Assembly (NCBI GenBank): GCA_034112105.1
Contig: JAWUVZ010000096.1
Span: 12,561-76,560 of the forward strand
Direction: 5' to 3'
DNA: 64,000 bases
Source of the DNA: Glaciecola sp034112105
GTDB taxonomy: Bacteria; Pseudomonadota; Gammaproteobacteria; Enterobacterales; Alteromonadaceae
In this document: positions 45,448 to 53,094 of the stretch, piece after piece
Layout: the number at the start of each line of letters is the position of its first letter
Position numbering within the stretch: position 1 is the first letter of the stretch
Notes under the pieces: generated by a model
Databases searched by the model: none
What the model was told of the DNA's origin: nothing
What the model saw: the letters and a program-made list of their open reading frames with translations, nothing else
Program-made: the position numbers and the translations under genes

Positions 45448-45522
45448 TCTGTATTTAATAAAATGTTCATGAAAGTTTCATTAAATAGATATATTATTTC
45501 AGGCCCTAGGCTAAATTGATGA

Positions 45523-46149
45523 GTGAGAAGCACAATTCAAGTATCGAATATAGTCTACTTTATTGGCGGTGGCGCAGACAAGACCCGTGAACGTTTTGGG
45601 ATCATCAAATGGGGACCAACTAATTTGATGGGAGTTGCTAAAGCTAATTTTGATTTGCAAAAGGGGCCCCATTGCGAAAGCAAATATTATGGCTACTTAG
45701 ATAAGAAAAAAATCATCCAAGATATTATTAAACAAAAACTTAAAAGTGCTTCTGTTAGGATTAATTTGGTTGGACATAGCCGCGGTGGAGCAGTTGCAAA
45801 AGACATCGCTATGCGAGAGCTGCGTAAGCTCAACATCAAGGCAAATATTGTTGTTTCACTTGACCCTGTCAAAGCAAAACGTAGTAACCGATATAGAGTA
45901 CCGAGTAAAAAGAGTGTAAATAATGTTAAGGCCTATATTTGTATTTACGCAAACCCGATAAAACGTGATCCAACTGACTATATCGCCATGGTCGGCGGAC
46001 AGTATGGTGCTCGCTTAAAGCCACATAGTCACTTATTTGTTGAGGCCGATGTTAATCATGGGCAGCCAATGCCGATGCTCAAATTAGCACTGAATGATAA
46101 GGGGCGAACAGCGTGGGAAGTGCTATTGAAGGAGTCAAGGAAGGCATGA
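45523..46149 (+). CDS. Alpha/beta-hydrolase-like protein with GHSRGG motif
   Basis: I do not recognise the family. The 208-residue product starts at a GTG without a strong ribosome site. It contains VNIVYFIGGGADKT-like N-terminal strand features, a serine-hydrolase nucleophile elbow INLVGHSRGGAVAKDIA and a following strand VVSLDPVKAKRS with an Asp, then a late His in EADVNHGQPM. The order Ser, Asp, His fits a lipase-type triad. There is no signal peptide, so it is cytoplasmic or an exported effector lacking a classical signal. Its TGA overlaps the chrA ATG (ATGA), indicating coupled translation. Confidence 0.65.
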   Translation: MRSTIQVSNIVYFIGGGADKTRERFGIIKWGPTNLMGVAKANFDLQKGPHCESKYYGYLDKKKIIQDIIKQKLKSASVRINLVGHSRGGAVAKDIAMRELRKLNIKANIVVSLDPVKAKRSNRYRVPSKKSVNNVKAYICIYANPIKRDPTDYIAMVGGQYGARLKPHSHLFVEADVNHGQPMPMLKLALNDKGRTAWEVLLKESRKA

Positions 46150-47330
46150 ATCATTTCCGTTCGTCAGTTCAGGTATTTTTAGTTTTTTTAAAGCTAGGAT
46201 TTACTGCGTTTGGCGGTCCAGTTGCCCATATTGCTTTCTTTCGTGAAGAGTTTGTTGTCCGTAAAAGATGGATGACTGAGTCAGATTATGCTGAGATTGT
46301 TGCTCTATGTCAGTTTTTGCCTGGACCAGCGAGTAGCCAGGTTGGGCTAACGATTGGCTTATCTCGTGGTGGTTACTTAGGATCACTAGCTGCATGGCTG
46401 GGATTCACAATGCCCTCAGCAATACTATTATTGTTTCTAGCGCTCGGGTATTCAAATTATGGTGATGTCATTTCCTTCGGTTTGTTAACTGGATTAAAAA
46501 TTGTAACTGTTGCAGTTGTCGCACAAGCAGTTTGGGGGATGTCGAAAAGCATTTGCATTGATAATACTCGTATTACCATTATGCTGCTTGCTGCCGTCGG
46601 AGTATTACTTTTTCAATCAGTTTATACGCCATTGGGAGTGATCGTTCTCGCCGGTATTCTCGGTGTCTGGTTATTCAAACCCTCTCTGGACTTGTCTGAA
46701 AGTAGGCTCGCATTCTCCATTTCCAGTTTAAGTGGTGCATTGTGGTTTTTTGTTTTTATTTTATTTTTGTTTGGTCTTCCGATTATTCAACTATTCGTTG
46801 ACCAACCACTCGTCGACGTAGTGAGTGCATTTTTCCGTTCAGGGAGTTTAGTATTTGGAGGTGGGCATGTTGTGCTCCCGCTACTTGAAGCTGAGATGGT
46901 AAAAACAGGTTGGGTCACAAAAGATGCGTTCTTAGCTGGTTATGGAGCAACGCAGGCTGTTCCTGGTCCTTTATTTACATTTGCGGCATTTTTAGGGGGC
47001 GTATTAAATGGACCAATTAGCGGTGTTCTTGGAGCCCTGGTAGCCTTATTTTCGATATTCCTACCATCATTTTTGCTAGTTTATTCGGTATTACCTTTTT
47101 GGACGAGCTTAAGAGTAAAGCCGCGAATTAGGGCTGCTTTGGCGGGTATAAATGCGAGTGTAGTTGGTATTTTATTTGCTGCGCTATATCAACCTGTGTT
47201 TTTGAGTGGCGTGTCAGCAACAAACGATTTTATTGGTGTAATAATTGCGTTTTGGGCATTAATGTATTGGAAACTGCCGCCTTGGTTGGTCGTGATAGCT
47301 GGTGGGGCAATAGGGGCTGTACTTTTATAA
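46146..47330 (+). CDS. chrA: Chromate transporter, long-chain ChrA
   Basis: ChrA exports chromate across the inner membrane. The 394-residue product, from the ATG at 46146 with AAGGAG upstream, contains two homologous halves with the repeated signatures FGGPVAHIAFFREEFV...FLPGPASSQVG and FGGGHVVLPLLEAEMV...QAVPGPLFTFAAFLGG, plus about ten helices. An in-frame GTG at 46113 is too far inside the preceding gene. Pairing with a hydrolase-like gene is unusual. No chrB or other chromate gene is nearby. Confidence 0.93.
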   Translation: MNHFRSSVQVFLVFLKLGFTAFGGPVAHIAFFREEFVVRKRWMTESDYAEIVALCQFLPGPASSQVGLTIGLSRGGYLGSLAAWLGFTMPSAILLLFLALGYSNYGDVISFGLLTGLKIVTVAVVAQAVWGMSKSICIDNTRITIMLLAAVGVLLFQSVYTPLGVIVLAGILGVWLFKPSLDLSESRLAFSISSLSGALWFFVFILFLFGLPIIQLFVDQPLVDVVSAFFRSGSLVFGGGHVVLPLLEAEMVKTGWVTKDAFLAGYGATQAVPGPLFTFAAFLGGVLNGPISGVLGALVALFSIFLPSFLLVYSVLPFWTSLRVKPRIRAALAGINASVVGILFAALYQPVFLSGVSATNDFIGVIIAFWALMYWKLPPWLVVIAGGAIGAVLL

Positions 47331-47495
47331 TTGATATTTGTTTTTATAATACAGCGCAAAGACACTGCACAAGGCGACTTCACATTGTTTGCGCTACTAG
47401 ATTAAACTGGCTATTTATTTTCCTTATATTTTTAACAGACAAGGAGGTTTTTTTCACGCATAATAATCTGCTCAAAATACAACTGTGCGCTGCAA

Positions 47496-48884
47496 TTGAA
47501 ATTTCAAGATAAACCAAAAAAAGACGACGTCGAACAGCTTAAGATACCTCCGCATTCCATTGAAGCTGAGCAATCTGTGCTGGGCAGTATGATGATCGCA
47601 CCCGATTCATGGGACAAGGTAGCTGAAATTGTAGTCGAAAGTGATTTTTATAACCGCTCACACCGGACTATCTTTGGTGCGATTATAAAACTCTTAAGTA
47701 ACAATCAATCTGTCGATACGGTTACCGTAAAAGACACGTTAGCGCAAAGTGGAAAGCTAGATGAAGCTGGCGGTTTCTCTTATCTTATAGAATTGGCAAA
47801 AAACACACCAAGTGCGGCTAACGTATCTGCTTATGCTAGTGTTATTCGTGAGCGAGCTATCGTCAGAGAGCTTATTGGTGTTGCTCATGATATTGCTGAT
47901 GTTGGCTATAATCCCGAGGGTAGAAATAGTGCTGACATTCTGGATTTTGCAGAATCGAAAGTTTTCGAAATTGCTGAAAAACGGACTGGTGAAAACGAAG
48001 GCCCGAAGGACATTACTACTGTTTTAACAAAAACGGTTAATCGACTCGATGAATTAGTCAAGCAAGGTTTAGAAATTACTGGTGTATCAACTGGTTATAC
48101 AGATTTGGATACTAAAACTAGTGGATTACAACGTTCGGATTTGATTATTGTCGCTGCTCGCCCTTCAATGGGTAAAACCACTTTTGCAATGAATTTATGT
48201 GAAAATGCTATGATGCTGCAGGACAAGCCAGTATTGGTTTTTAGTCTTGAAATGCCTGCTGAGCAGATTATGATGAGAATGCTAGCATCGTTAAGTCGAG
48301 TGAATCAAACGCATATTCGTACAGCTCAACTAGATGATGAAGAATGGGCTAGGATGTCCGGCACGATCAAAACATTAAAAAAGAAAGATAACCTTTATAT
48401 CGATGACTCCTCAGGTCTTACTCCAATGGAACTGAGAACCCGAGCAAGAAAAATAGCACGCGATAAAGGTGGTCTTTCCTTAATAATGATTGACTACCTG
48501 CAGCTAATGCGGGTGCCTTCCCTAAGTGAAAATAGAACCCTGGAAATTGCGGAGATATCACGTTCGTTAAAAGCACTAGCAAAAGAACTTGAAGTTCCTA
48601 TTGTGGCATTGTCGCAGCTAAACCGAACTCTAGAACAGCGAGCGGATAAACGACCTATCAATTCAGATTTACGTGAATCGGGTTCAATTGAGCAAGATGC
48701 CGATTTGATCATGTTCATTTATCGAGACGAAGTGTACAACGAAGCATCTGAAATGAAAGGCATTGCAGAAATCATTATTGGTAAGCAACGAAACGGGCCA
48801 ATTGGTACAAGTAGACTTACGTTTCAAGGTCAATTTTCTCGCTTTGATAATTATGCTGGACCTGCTTTCGAAGACGAATATTAA
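47496..48884 (+). CDS. dnaB: Replicative DNA helicase DnaB
   Basis: DnaB is the hexameric fork helicase. The 462 residues align closely with E. coli DnaB: PPHSIEAEQSVLGSMM, KNTPSAANVSAYA, Walker A AARPSMGKTTFAMN, Walker B LSLIMIDYLQLMRVPSLSENR and NSDLRESGSIEQDADLIMFIYRDE. No ATG or GTG precedes the conserved N-terminus in frame. The TTG at 47496 (MKFQDKPKKDDVEQ) is the best start. A near-perfect Shine-Dalgarno AAGGAGGT sits at 47441-47448, 47 bases upstream, where in-frame codons include ATA at 47460 and 47463, so a non-canonical longer start cannot be excluded. Confidence 0.95.
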   Translation: MKFQDKPKKDDVEQLKIPPHSIEAEQSVLGSMMIAPDSWDKVAEIVVESDFYNRSHRTIFGAIIKLLSNNQSVDTVTVKDTLAQSGKLDEAGGFSYLIELAKNTPSAANVSAYASVIRERAIVRELIGVAHDIADVGYNPEGRNSADILDFAESKVFEIAEKRTGENEGPKDITTVLTKTVNRLDELVKQGLEITGVSTGYTDLDTKTSGLQRSDLIIVAARPSMGKTTFAMNLCENAMMLQDKPVLVFSLEMPAEQIMMRMLASLSRVNQTHIRTAQLDDEEWARMSGTIKTLKKKDNLYIDDSSGLTPMELRTRARKIARDKGGLSLIMIDYLQLMRVPSLSENRTLEIAEISRSLKALAKELEVPIVALSQLNRTLEQRADKRPINSDLRESGSIEQDADLIMFIYRDEVYNEASEMKGIAEIIIGKQRNGPIGTSRLTFQGQFSRFDNYAGPAFEDEY

Positions 48885-48932
48885 TCGCTTTCTGGTTGAC
48901 TGCATTTTAGGTGAATGTTGGTGTTCAATAAT

Positions 48933-49060
48933 AATCTAGCAGTGTATTAATCTAGCTATATATCAATCTAGTAGTGTCTCAATCTAGCAGTACCCCAATC
49001 TAGCAATACGTTAATCTAGCACTATTCTAATCTAACAATATCCTAATCTAGTCCCACTGA
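48933..49060. repeat. Eight-unit tandem array, 16-bp period, AATCTAG core
   Basis: Units begin at 48933, 48949, 48965, 48981, 48997, 49013, 49029 and 49045, all exactly 16 bp apart. The first seven bases are AATCTAG in every unit except one AATCTAA. Position 8 is C or T, position 9 is mostly A, position 11 is T in seven of eight, and the other positions vary. Conserved cores with diverged spacers and invariant period suggest maintained binding sites rather than fresh slippage. A single extra AATCTAGCA lies at 7461-7469, upstream of the beta-propeller GGDEF-EAL gene. Confidence 0.92.
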
Positions 49061-49064
49061 ACTG

Positions 49065-49094
49065 GAATAGTTAATTTGTTCAAATTAACTATTC
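49065..49094. repeat. Perfect 14-bp AT-rich inverted repeat
   Basis: Arms GAATAGTTAATTTG and CAAATTAACTATTC are separated by two bases and start five bases after the repeat array ends. There is no T-tract, so a simple terminator for dnaB is not convincing. It may be an operator or a cruciform-forming element. Confidence 0.85.
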
Positions 49095-49800
49095 GGCTTA
49101 AATTATCTTAATTTTTACAAAAAACGACCTACTTGTCTTAAAGAAAAGATAGATTTTGCAAAAAAACTCTATCTTTTTCAATTTATTGAAAGAATCAGCT
49201 TCACTTTTGTAAAATTTTACTGATCAATTTTTAGTTTTACTAAATAATTTGTCTTTACAGCTAAAATTAAATTCCAATCAACTTTAGTGATAGTTCTCAA
49301 TTTATCTTCAGATATTCTTATTAACTCATTCTTATTTTTTCAACTTTATGTTTTTAATGATTTTTAATTTTTATTGGGGCAAGTTTTATCAATTAATAGG
49401 AGACAACTGGTCAAGCAAAGTGTGCGACTTTATTCCCTTATTTATTGAGTTCATTAGCTCAATAAAAAATTACTTTTAGAGCGGATTAAAATCGAATTGA
49501 TTTAAAATAAATCACAAAACGGTCAAAAAACAACCAATAAAAGAAAAAGGCCAAGTAAATTAAAAATTATTTGAGTATAAATTTTCATCTATAGGTATCC
49601 ACTTTTTATTGAGGTACAAGCGATTTCACCATAATACCGCACCAATGTTTGGGTTTTTAATTCATGTTTATTGTTTACACGCCAAAATTTTGACGCATAC
49701 TGAACTTGTAGTTATTCACTGTGCAATTCGGTTTTCAAAATTGAAGTTGCAAATAACTTACCAACTTACTTATTAACGAAAGCAACATTGGAATTTAGTT

Positions 49801-51597
49801 ATGGGCAATTTTGAAAAAATGACAAAATCACGAAGAGTTAATAAAATAACCTCTGCGATATTGGGTAGCGCATTGGCTTTCACTGCAGCGGCTTGGGGAG
49901 TGACAACTTATTCAAGTGGTGCTGAGTACATATTGCAAGGCGCAAGTCGCCCAGCGCTAGTTTCTGCGATTCAAGCGGAAAACGGGGTCATTATTCATGA
50001 ATTTAAACTTATCCAAGCTGTTTCAGCTAAACTAACTGACAAGCAAGTTCAGGGCATTGCGTCACGAAATGCGATGATCCGTTTCTTCAATGAAGACAAC
50101 CAAGTTAGTTTGTCTGCCAATAACGATGTAGCGTTGATGCAAAGCGGCTTAGCACCGCAGAATGCACCTCGTAACTCCCAAATTCCAGCACAAATAGGCG
50201 CTAGTGAGTTGCATAAAATTGGCGTCACAGGTAAAGGCGTTACAGTCGCCATTATTGATAGTGGACTTGGCCAGTTTTCAGCTTTAAACCAAAATACATC
50301 AGGATTAAAGAGACAAATAACCGTCGTTAATTCATTAGGTGAAGATGCCTCAGGTACTCAAGATTTAAACGGACATGGCTCGCACATGGCAAGTATTTTA
50401 GCCGACAGTACGCGTGTTTTTGACCAGTTCGGTTCACCAACAGGCGCGCACAGCGGTGTTGCACCTGATGTAGATTTAGTGATGATTAAAGCATTTGATG
50501 AGCAAGGAGAAGCTTCTTATTCGTCGGTTTTGCAGGGTATTGAATACGCTATCGAAAATAGAGATAGGTTAAACATTCGAGTGCTAAATGTTGCTTTTAG
50601 TTTCCCTGCAACGTCATTCTATTGGGAAGACCCAATTAACCAAGCGCTGATGAGAGCTTGGGACAAAGGCATCGCTGTTATTGCTCCCGCGGGTAATGGC
50701 GGCAATAAATATATGACGGTCGGCGTTCCGGGAAATAACCCTTACGTTATTACGGTTGGTGCAATGGACGACAACAGGACTCCATTAGATGTGTCGGACG
50801 ATATTGTCGCTTCTTTTTCTAGCTTTGGGCCGACAGTCGAAGGCTTTATGAAACCTGAGGTGCTTGCGCCAGGAACGAATTTAAAAGGACTTGTCGCGGG
50901 CAACAGTCAGTTATCTGATAAAAATGAAACTTCAGGAATCTCAGGTACGTCTCAGGCCACAGCTGTTGCGGCTGGCGTTGTTGCATTAATGATTCAACAA
51001 GATCCAAGTTTGACACCAGATGAAATTAAATGTCGTCTGATGTCAACGGCATCGCAGGCGAAGAAGCAAAATGGCCAATTGGCGTTTAGCCCTTTCGCCC
51101 AAGGGACCGGCCTTATAAACGCTTCAGCTGCGATTAATTCAACAGCTGTAGGCTGCGCGAATAGCGGTTTAAATATTGCCAATGATATAAATTTAAGAAG
51201 CCACTATTTTGGTCCTGCCAGATTCAATGAAAAAACTAACGAGTTTATGCTGGGTGAAGATGAGCAAGCGAATGGTGTTATTTGGCACAACGACAATCTG
51301 AAGTCGGATGAGCAAGCGAATGGTGTTATTTGGCACAACGACAATCTGAAGTCGGATGAGCAAGCGAATGGTGTTATTTGGCATAATGACATTGTTAATT
51401 CAGAAAACAAAAGGTCTCTAGGTGTGACATGGAATTCAGTTATAGACATTTCGCATGCGCAGACCGCTCCTCATGACTCAGATGTCAGTGAGGCAAGTCC
51501 ACAGATGATATTGATTAAAAAATGGGCTGCGCACAATATTAATGACACTAAACAAAATAATGTTATTAAATTGGATTTAAACACACAAGAATATTAA
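49801..51597 (+). CDS. S8 family serine protease (subtilase) with C-terminal repeats
   Basis: This is a predicted exported subtilisin-like endopeptidase of 598 residues. A hydrophobic N-terminus (residues about 16-36) serves as signal or anchor, and residues about 50-110 look like an inhibitor-I9-type propeptide. The catalytic domain has Asp in VTVAIIDSGLG, His in LNGHGSHMASILAD, the Asn-bearing IAPAGNGGN and Ser in SGISGTSQATAVAAG, so it should be active. The C-terminus carries a 16-residue unit repeated nearly three times (51259-51390), then a related SLGVTWNS unit. The gene ends 37 bp before an IS3-family insertion. Confidence 0.92.
   Translation: MGNFEKMTKSRRVNKITSAILGSALAFTAAAWGVTTYSSGAEYILQGASRPALVSAIQAENGVIIHEFKLIQAVSAKLTDKQVQGIASRNAMIRFFNEDNQVSLSANNDVALMQSGLAPQNAPRNSQIPAQIGASELHKIGVTGKGVTVAIIDSGLGQFSALNQNTSGLKRQITVVNSLGEDASGTQDLNGHGSHMASILADSTRVFDQFGSPTGAHSGVAPDVDLVMIKAFDEQGEASYSSVLQGIEYAIENRDRLNIRVLNVAFSFPATSFYWEDPINQALMRAWDKGIAVIAPAGNGGNKYMTVGVPGNNPYVITVGAMDDNRTPLDVSDDIVASFSSFGPTVEGFMKPEVLAPGTNLKGLVAGNSQLSDKNETSGISGTSQATAVAAGVVALMIQQDPSLTPDEIKCRLMSTASQAKKQNGQLAFSPFAQGTGLINASAAINSTAVGCANSGLNIANDINLRSHYFGPARFNEKTNEFMLGEDEQANGVIWHNDNLKSDEQANGVIWHNDNLKSDEQANGVIWHNDIVNSENKRSLGVTWNSVIDISHAQTAPHDSDVSEASPQMILIKKWAAHNINDTKQNNVIKLDLNTQEY
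51259..51390 (+). repeat. In-frame 48-bp tandem repeat in the subtilase gene
   Basis: Two identical 48-bp units (51259-51306, 51307-51354) encode DEQANGVIWHNDNLKS. A third, partial copy (51355-51390) differs at a few bases and encodes DEQANGVIWHND. The DNA identity of the first two units indicates recent expansion. The motif has the GVIWxxD pattern seen in C-terminal repeats of other bacterial S8 proteases. Confidence 0.95.
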
Positions 51598-51665
51598 GTT
51601 TAAATATTTAGTTGAAAATAAAAAAGCCTGTGAATGAAGTGACCCCATAAAGTTGGACACTTATA

Positions 51666-52548
51666 TTAAGTGGCAATCAAGGCCTGATTTCGGTAGTCTA
51701 CCGGACTCAGGCCTTTTAGTTTTAACTTAATACGTTTGTGGTTGTAGTAATAGATAAAGCCATGAATTTCTTTTATGAGTTCATCTACATTCTTAAAGTC
51801 GTGCCCGTGATTCATTTCAGTTTTTAATATCGCGAAAAGATGTTCAGCGACTGCGTTATCAAGGCAGTTTCCTTTTCTTGACATGCTTTGCGTCAATCCA
51901 GCTTTTTTCAATATATTTTGTAGGCTACGTGTTCGATATTGCCAGCCTTGGTCTGAGTGGAACACAGGTTTTTCATTTTCAGATAGCTTACCTACCGCCT
52001 CTTCAAGCATATCGGTTACTAAAGGTAACCTCACAGAAGTTGATGCTCGATACGAGACGACTTCACGATTGAAAAAGTCGATAACAGGCGATAAATAGAC
52101 TTTTTGCCCTTGCACATTGAATTCAGTAACATCTGTTACCCACTTTTGATTGGGGCGTGTCGCTTCGAAATCTCTACCGAGTAGCTCTTCGGCTGATTTA
52201 CCTACGTCACCTCGATAAGAGCTATATCGCTTAGGGCGTACTGTTGATTTCAGCCCTAGCTGCTTCATAAGGCGCTGGACCGTTTTATGATTCAACCAGT
52301 GACCATGCTGTCTTAACGCATACATAATGCGTCTGTAACCATAACGACCTTTATGTTCGTGATAGATAGTTTGAATAGATGCTTTGGCTTGGGCATATTT
52401 GTCGTTACTAGCACAACTAGCACAGTGGCAGTGATACACACTGCGTGCTAAGCCTAACAATTCAAGTAATAACGATAACTTGCCTTTAACTCTTTCGCCA
52501 CTAGCGCTTTTTCTTGGCTAGTATGCGCTTCTGTTGAGCTAAGGCTTC
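51666..52548 (-). pseudogene. IS3-family transposase OrfB (DDE), frameshifted
   Basis: The catalytic integrase core is intact, with Asp in KWVTDVTEFNVQ, Asp in VFHSDQGWQY and Glu in LDNAVAEHLFAIL, ending with the normal KLKGLSPVDYRNQ. However, the frame carrying this core is separated from the N-terminal segment reached by -1 slippage on the A6G run at 52552-52558. That segment reads VRSLSSTEAHTSQEKALVAKELK and then goes out of frame near 52481-52486, ending at a stop at 52454. A single-base indel there would restore KLSLLLELLGLARSVYH. The transposase is therefore probably inactive. Confidence 0.8.
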
Positions 52549-52800
52549 TCACTTTTTTAGAACCGCGTGCTCCGTCCGCAAGTATTCAATGTCATTGCGA
52601 AGTTCTTCATCGGACATTTCTTCTGAAGATTTATTGCTTATAACACGAGGCTTATTTTTCATAGGCTCCGCTTGTCTCTCGGGCTCAAGACCTACTATAC
52701 CTTTAGCATTATAGTCACTCAACCACTTCGAAAGAATCCCGGGTGATGACAGGTTAAATACAGCGCTAGTGTGGCTTAAAGACCACTGGTTTTTATTCAT
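52549..52800 (-). pseudogene. IS3-family OrfA (HTH protein), start unclear
   Basis: The frame encodes the helix-turn-helix region of an IS150-type OrfA (LSHTSAVFNLSSPGILSKWLSDYNAKGIVGLEPE) and a C-terminal coiled coil ending EHAVLKK just before the A6G slippery run. Family similarity continues upstream of the only ATG at 52800, with PSAQFKLSILDA out to about 52880, but no ATG, GTG or TTG start is present there. The original start has therefore probably been lost by mutation. Confidence 0.65.
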
Positions 52801-53094
52801 GGCATCAAGTATCGATAATTTGAACTGTGCTGAGGGATTAATGGTGCCACTTTCGAATGCGGTTTCACCATGAATTGTTACAACCTAACCCCAATACCTT
52901 ATCTGCCTTTTAAACAGTGGTGAATATTTTGATTTATACATAAAAAAAAACCCGAAGGTTTTGTCTAACTTTCGGGGGTCACTTCAGAATTTACTCCCAG
53001 CTTTTTTTATACCTTTAGAAAAAGTTATTTTGGTTTTGATTTGATAAATGTTTTAGACTAACTTACTTCTATAAGAAATTGATCTGTAATATAC

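Larger units (their letters stand above)
48885..49800. other. 916-bp AT-rich intergenic region between dnaB and the subtilase gene
   Basis: The region contains no credible coding frame. It holds the eight-unit AATCTAG array (48933-49060) and an AT-rich hairpin (49065-49094). There is also a second inverted repeat of about 9-10 bp, AAAGATAGA / TCTATCTTT, around 49145-49177 with T residues after it. The remainder to 49800 is strongly AT-rich with runs of A and T and is presumably the promoter region of the protease. No RNA gene was recognised. Confidence 0.7.
51635..52986 (-). mobile_element. IS3-family (IS150-group) insertion sequence, decayed
   Basis: The element is 1352 bp, bounded by 25-bp imperfect terminal inverted repeats. 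The left end starts TGAAGTGACCCC and continues ATAAAGTTGGACA. The right end, read inward, starts TGAAGTGACCCC and continues CGAAAGTTAGACA, giving three mismatches. It is flanked by the direct repeat GAA (51632-51634 and 52987-52989), a 3-bp target duplication typical of the family. It encodes an OrfA HTH protein and an OrfB DDE transposase on the minus strand, but the OrfB frame is broken. Confidence 0.9.

Noticed and set aside
48933..49060. Possible CRISPR array
   Set aside because: The 16-bp period with only a 7-9 bp conserved core is far too short for CRISPR repeats and spacers, and no cas genes are in the window.
49065..49094. Rho-independent terminator for dnaB
   Set aside because: The stem is almost entirely A/T and is not followed by a T-tract.
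51193..51449. Antisense frames across the subtilase repeats, encoding repeated Leu/Cys-rich peptides
   Set aside because: Their repetition simply mirrors the coding repeats on the other strand, and there is no ribosome site or family similarity.
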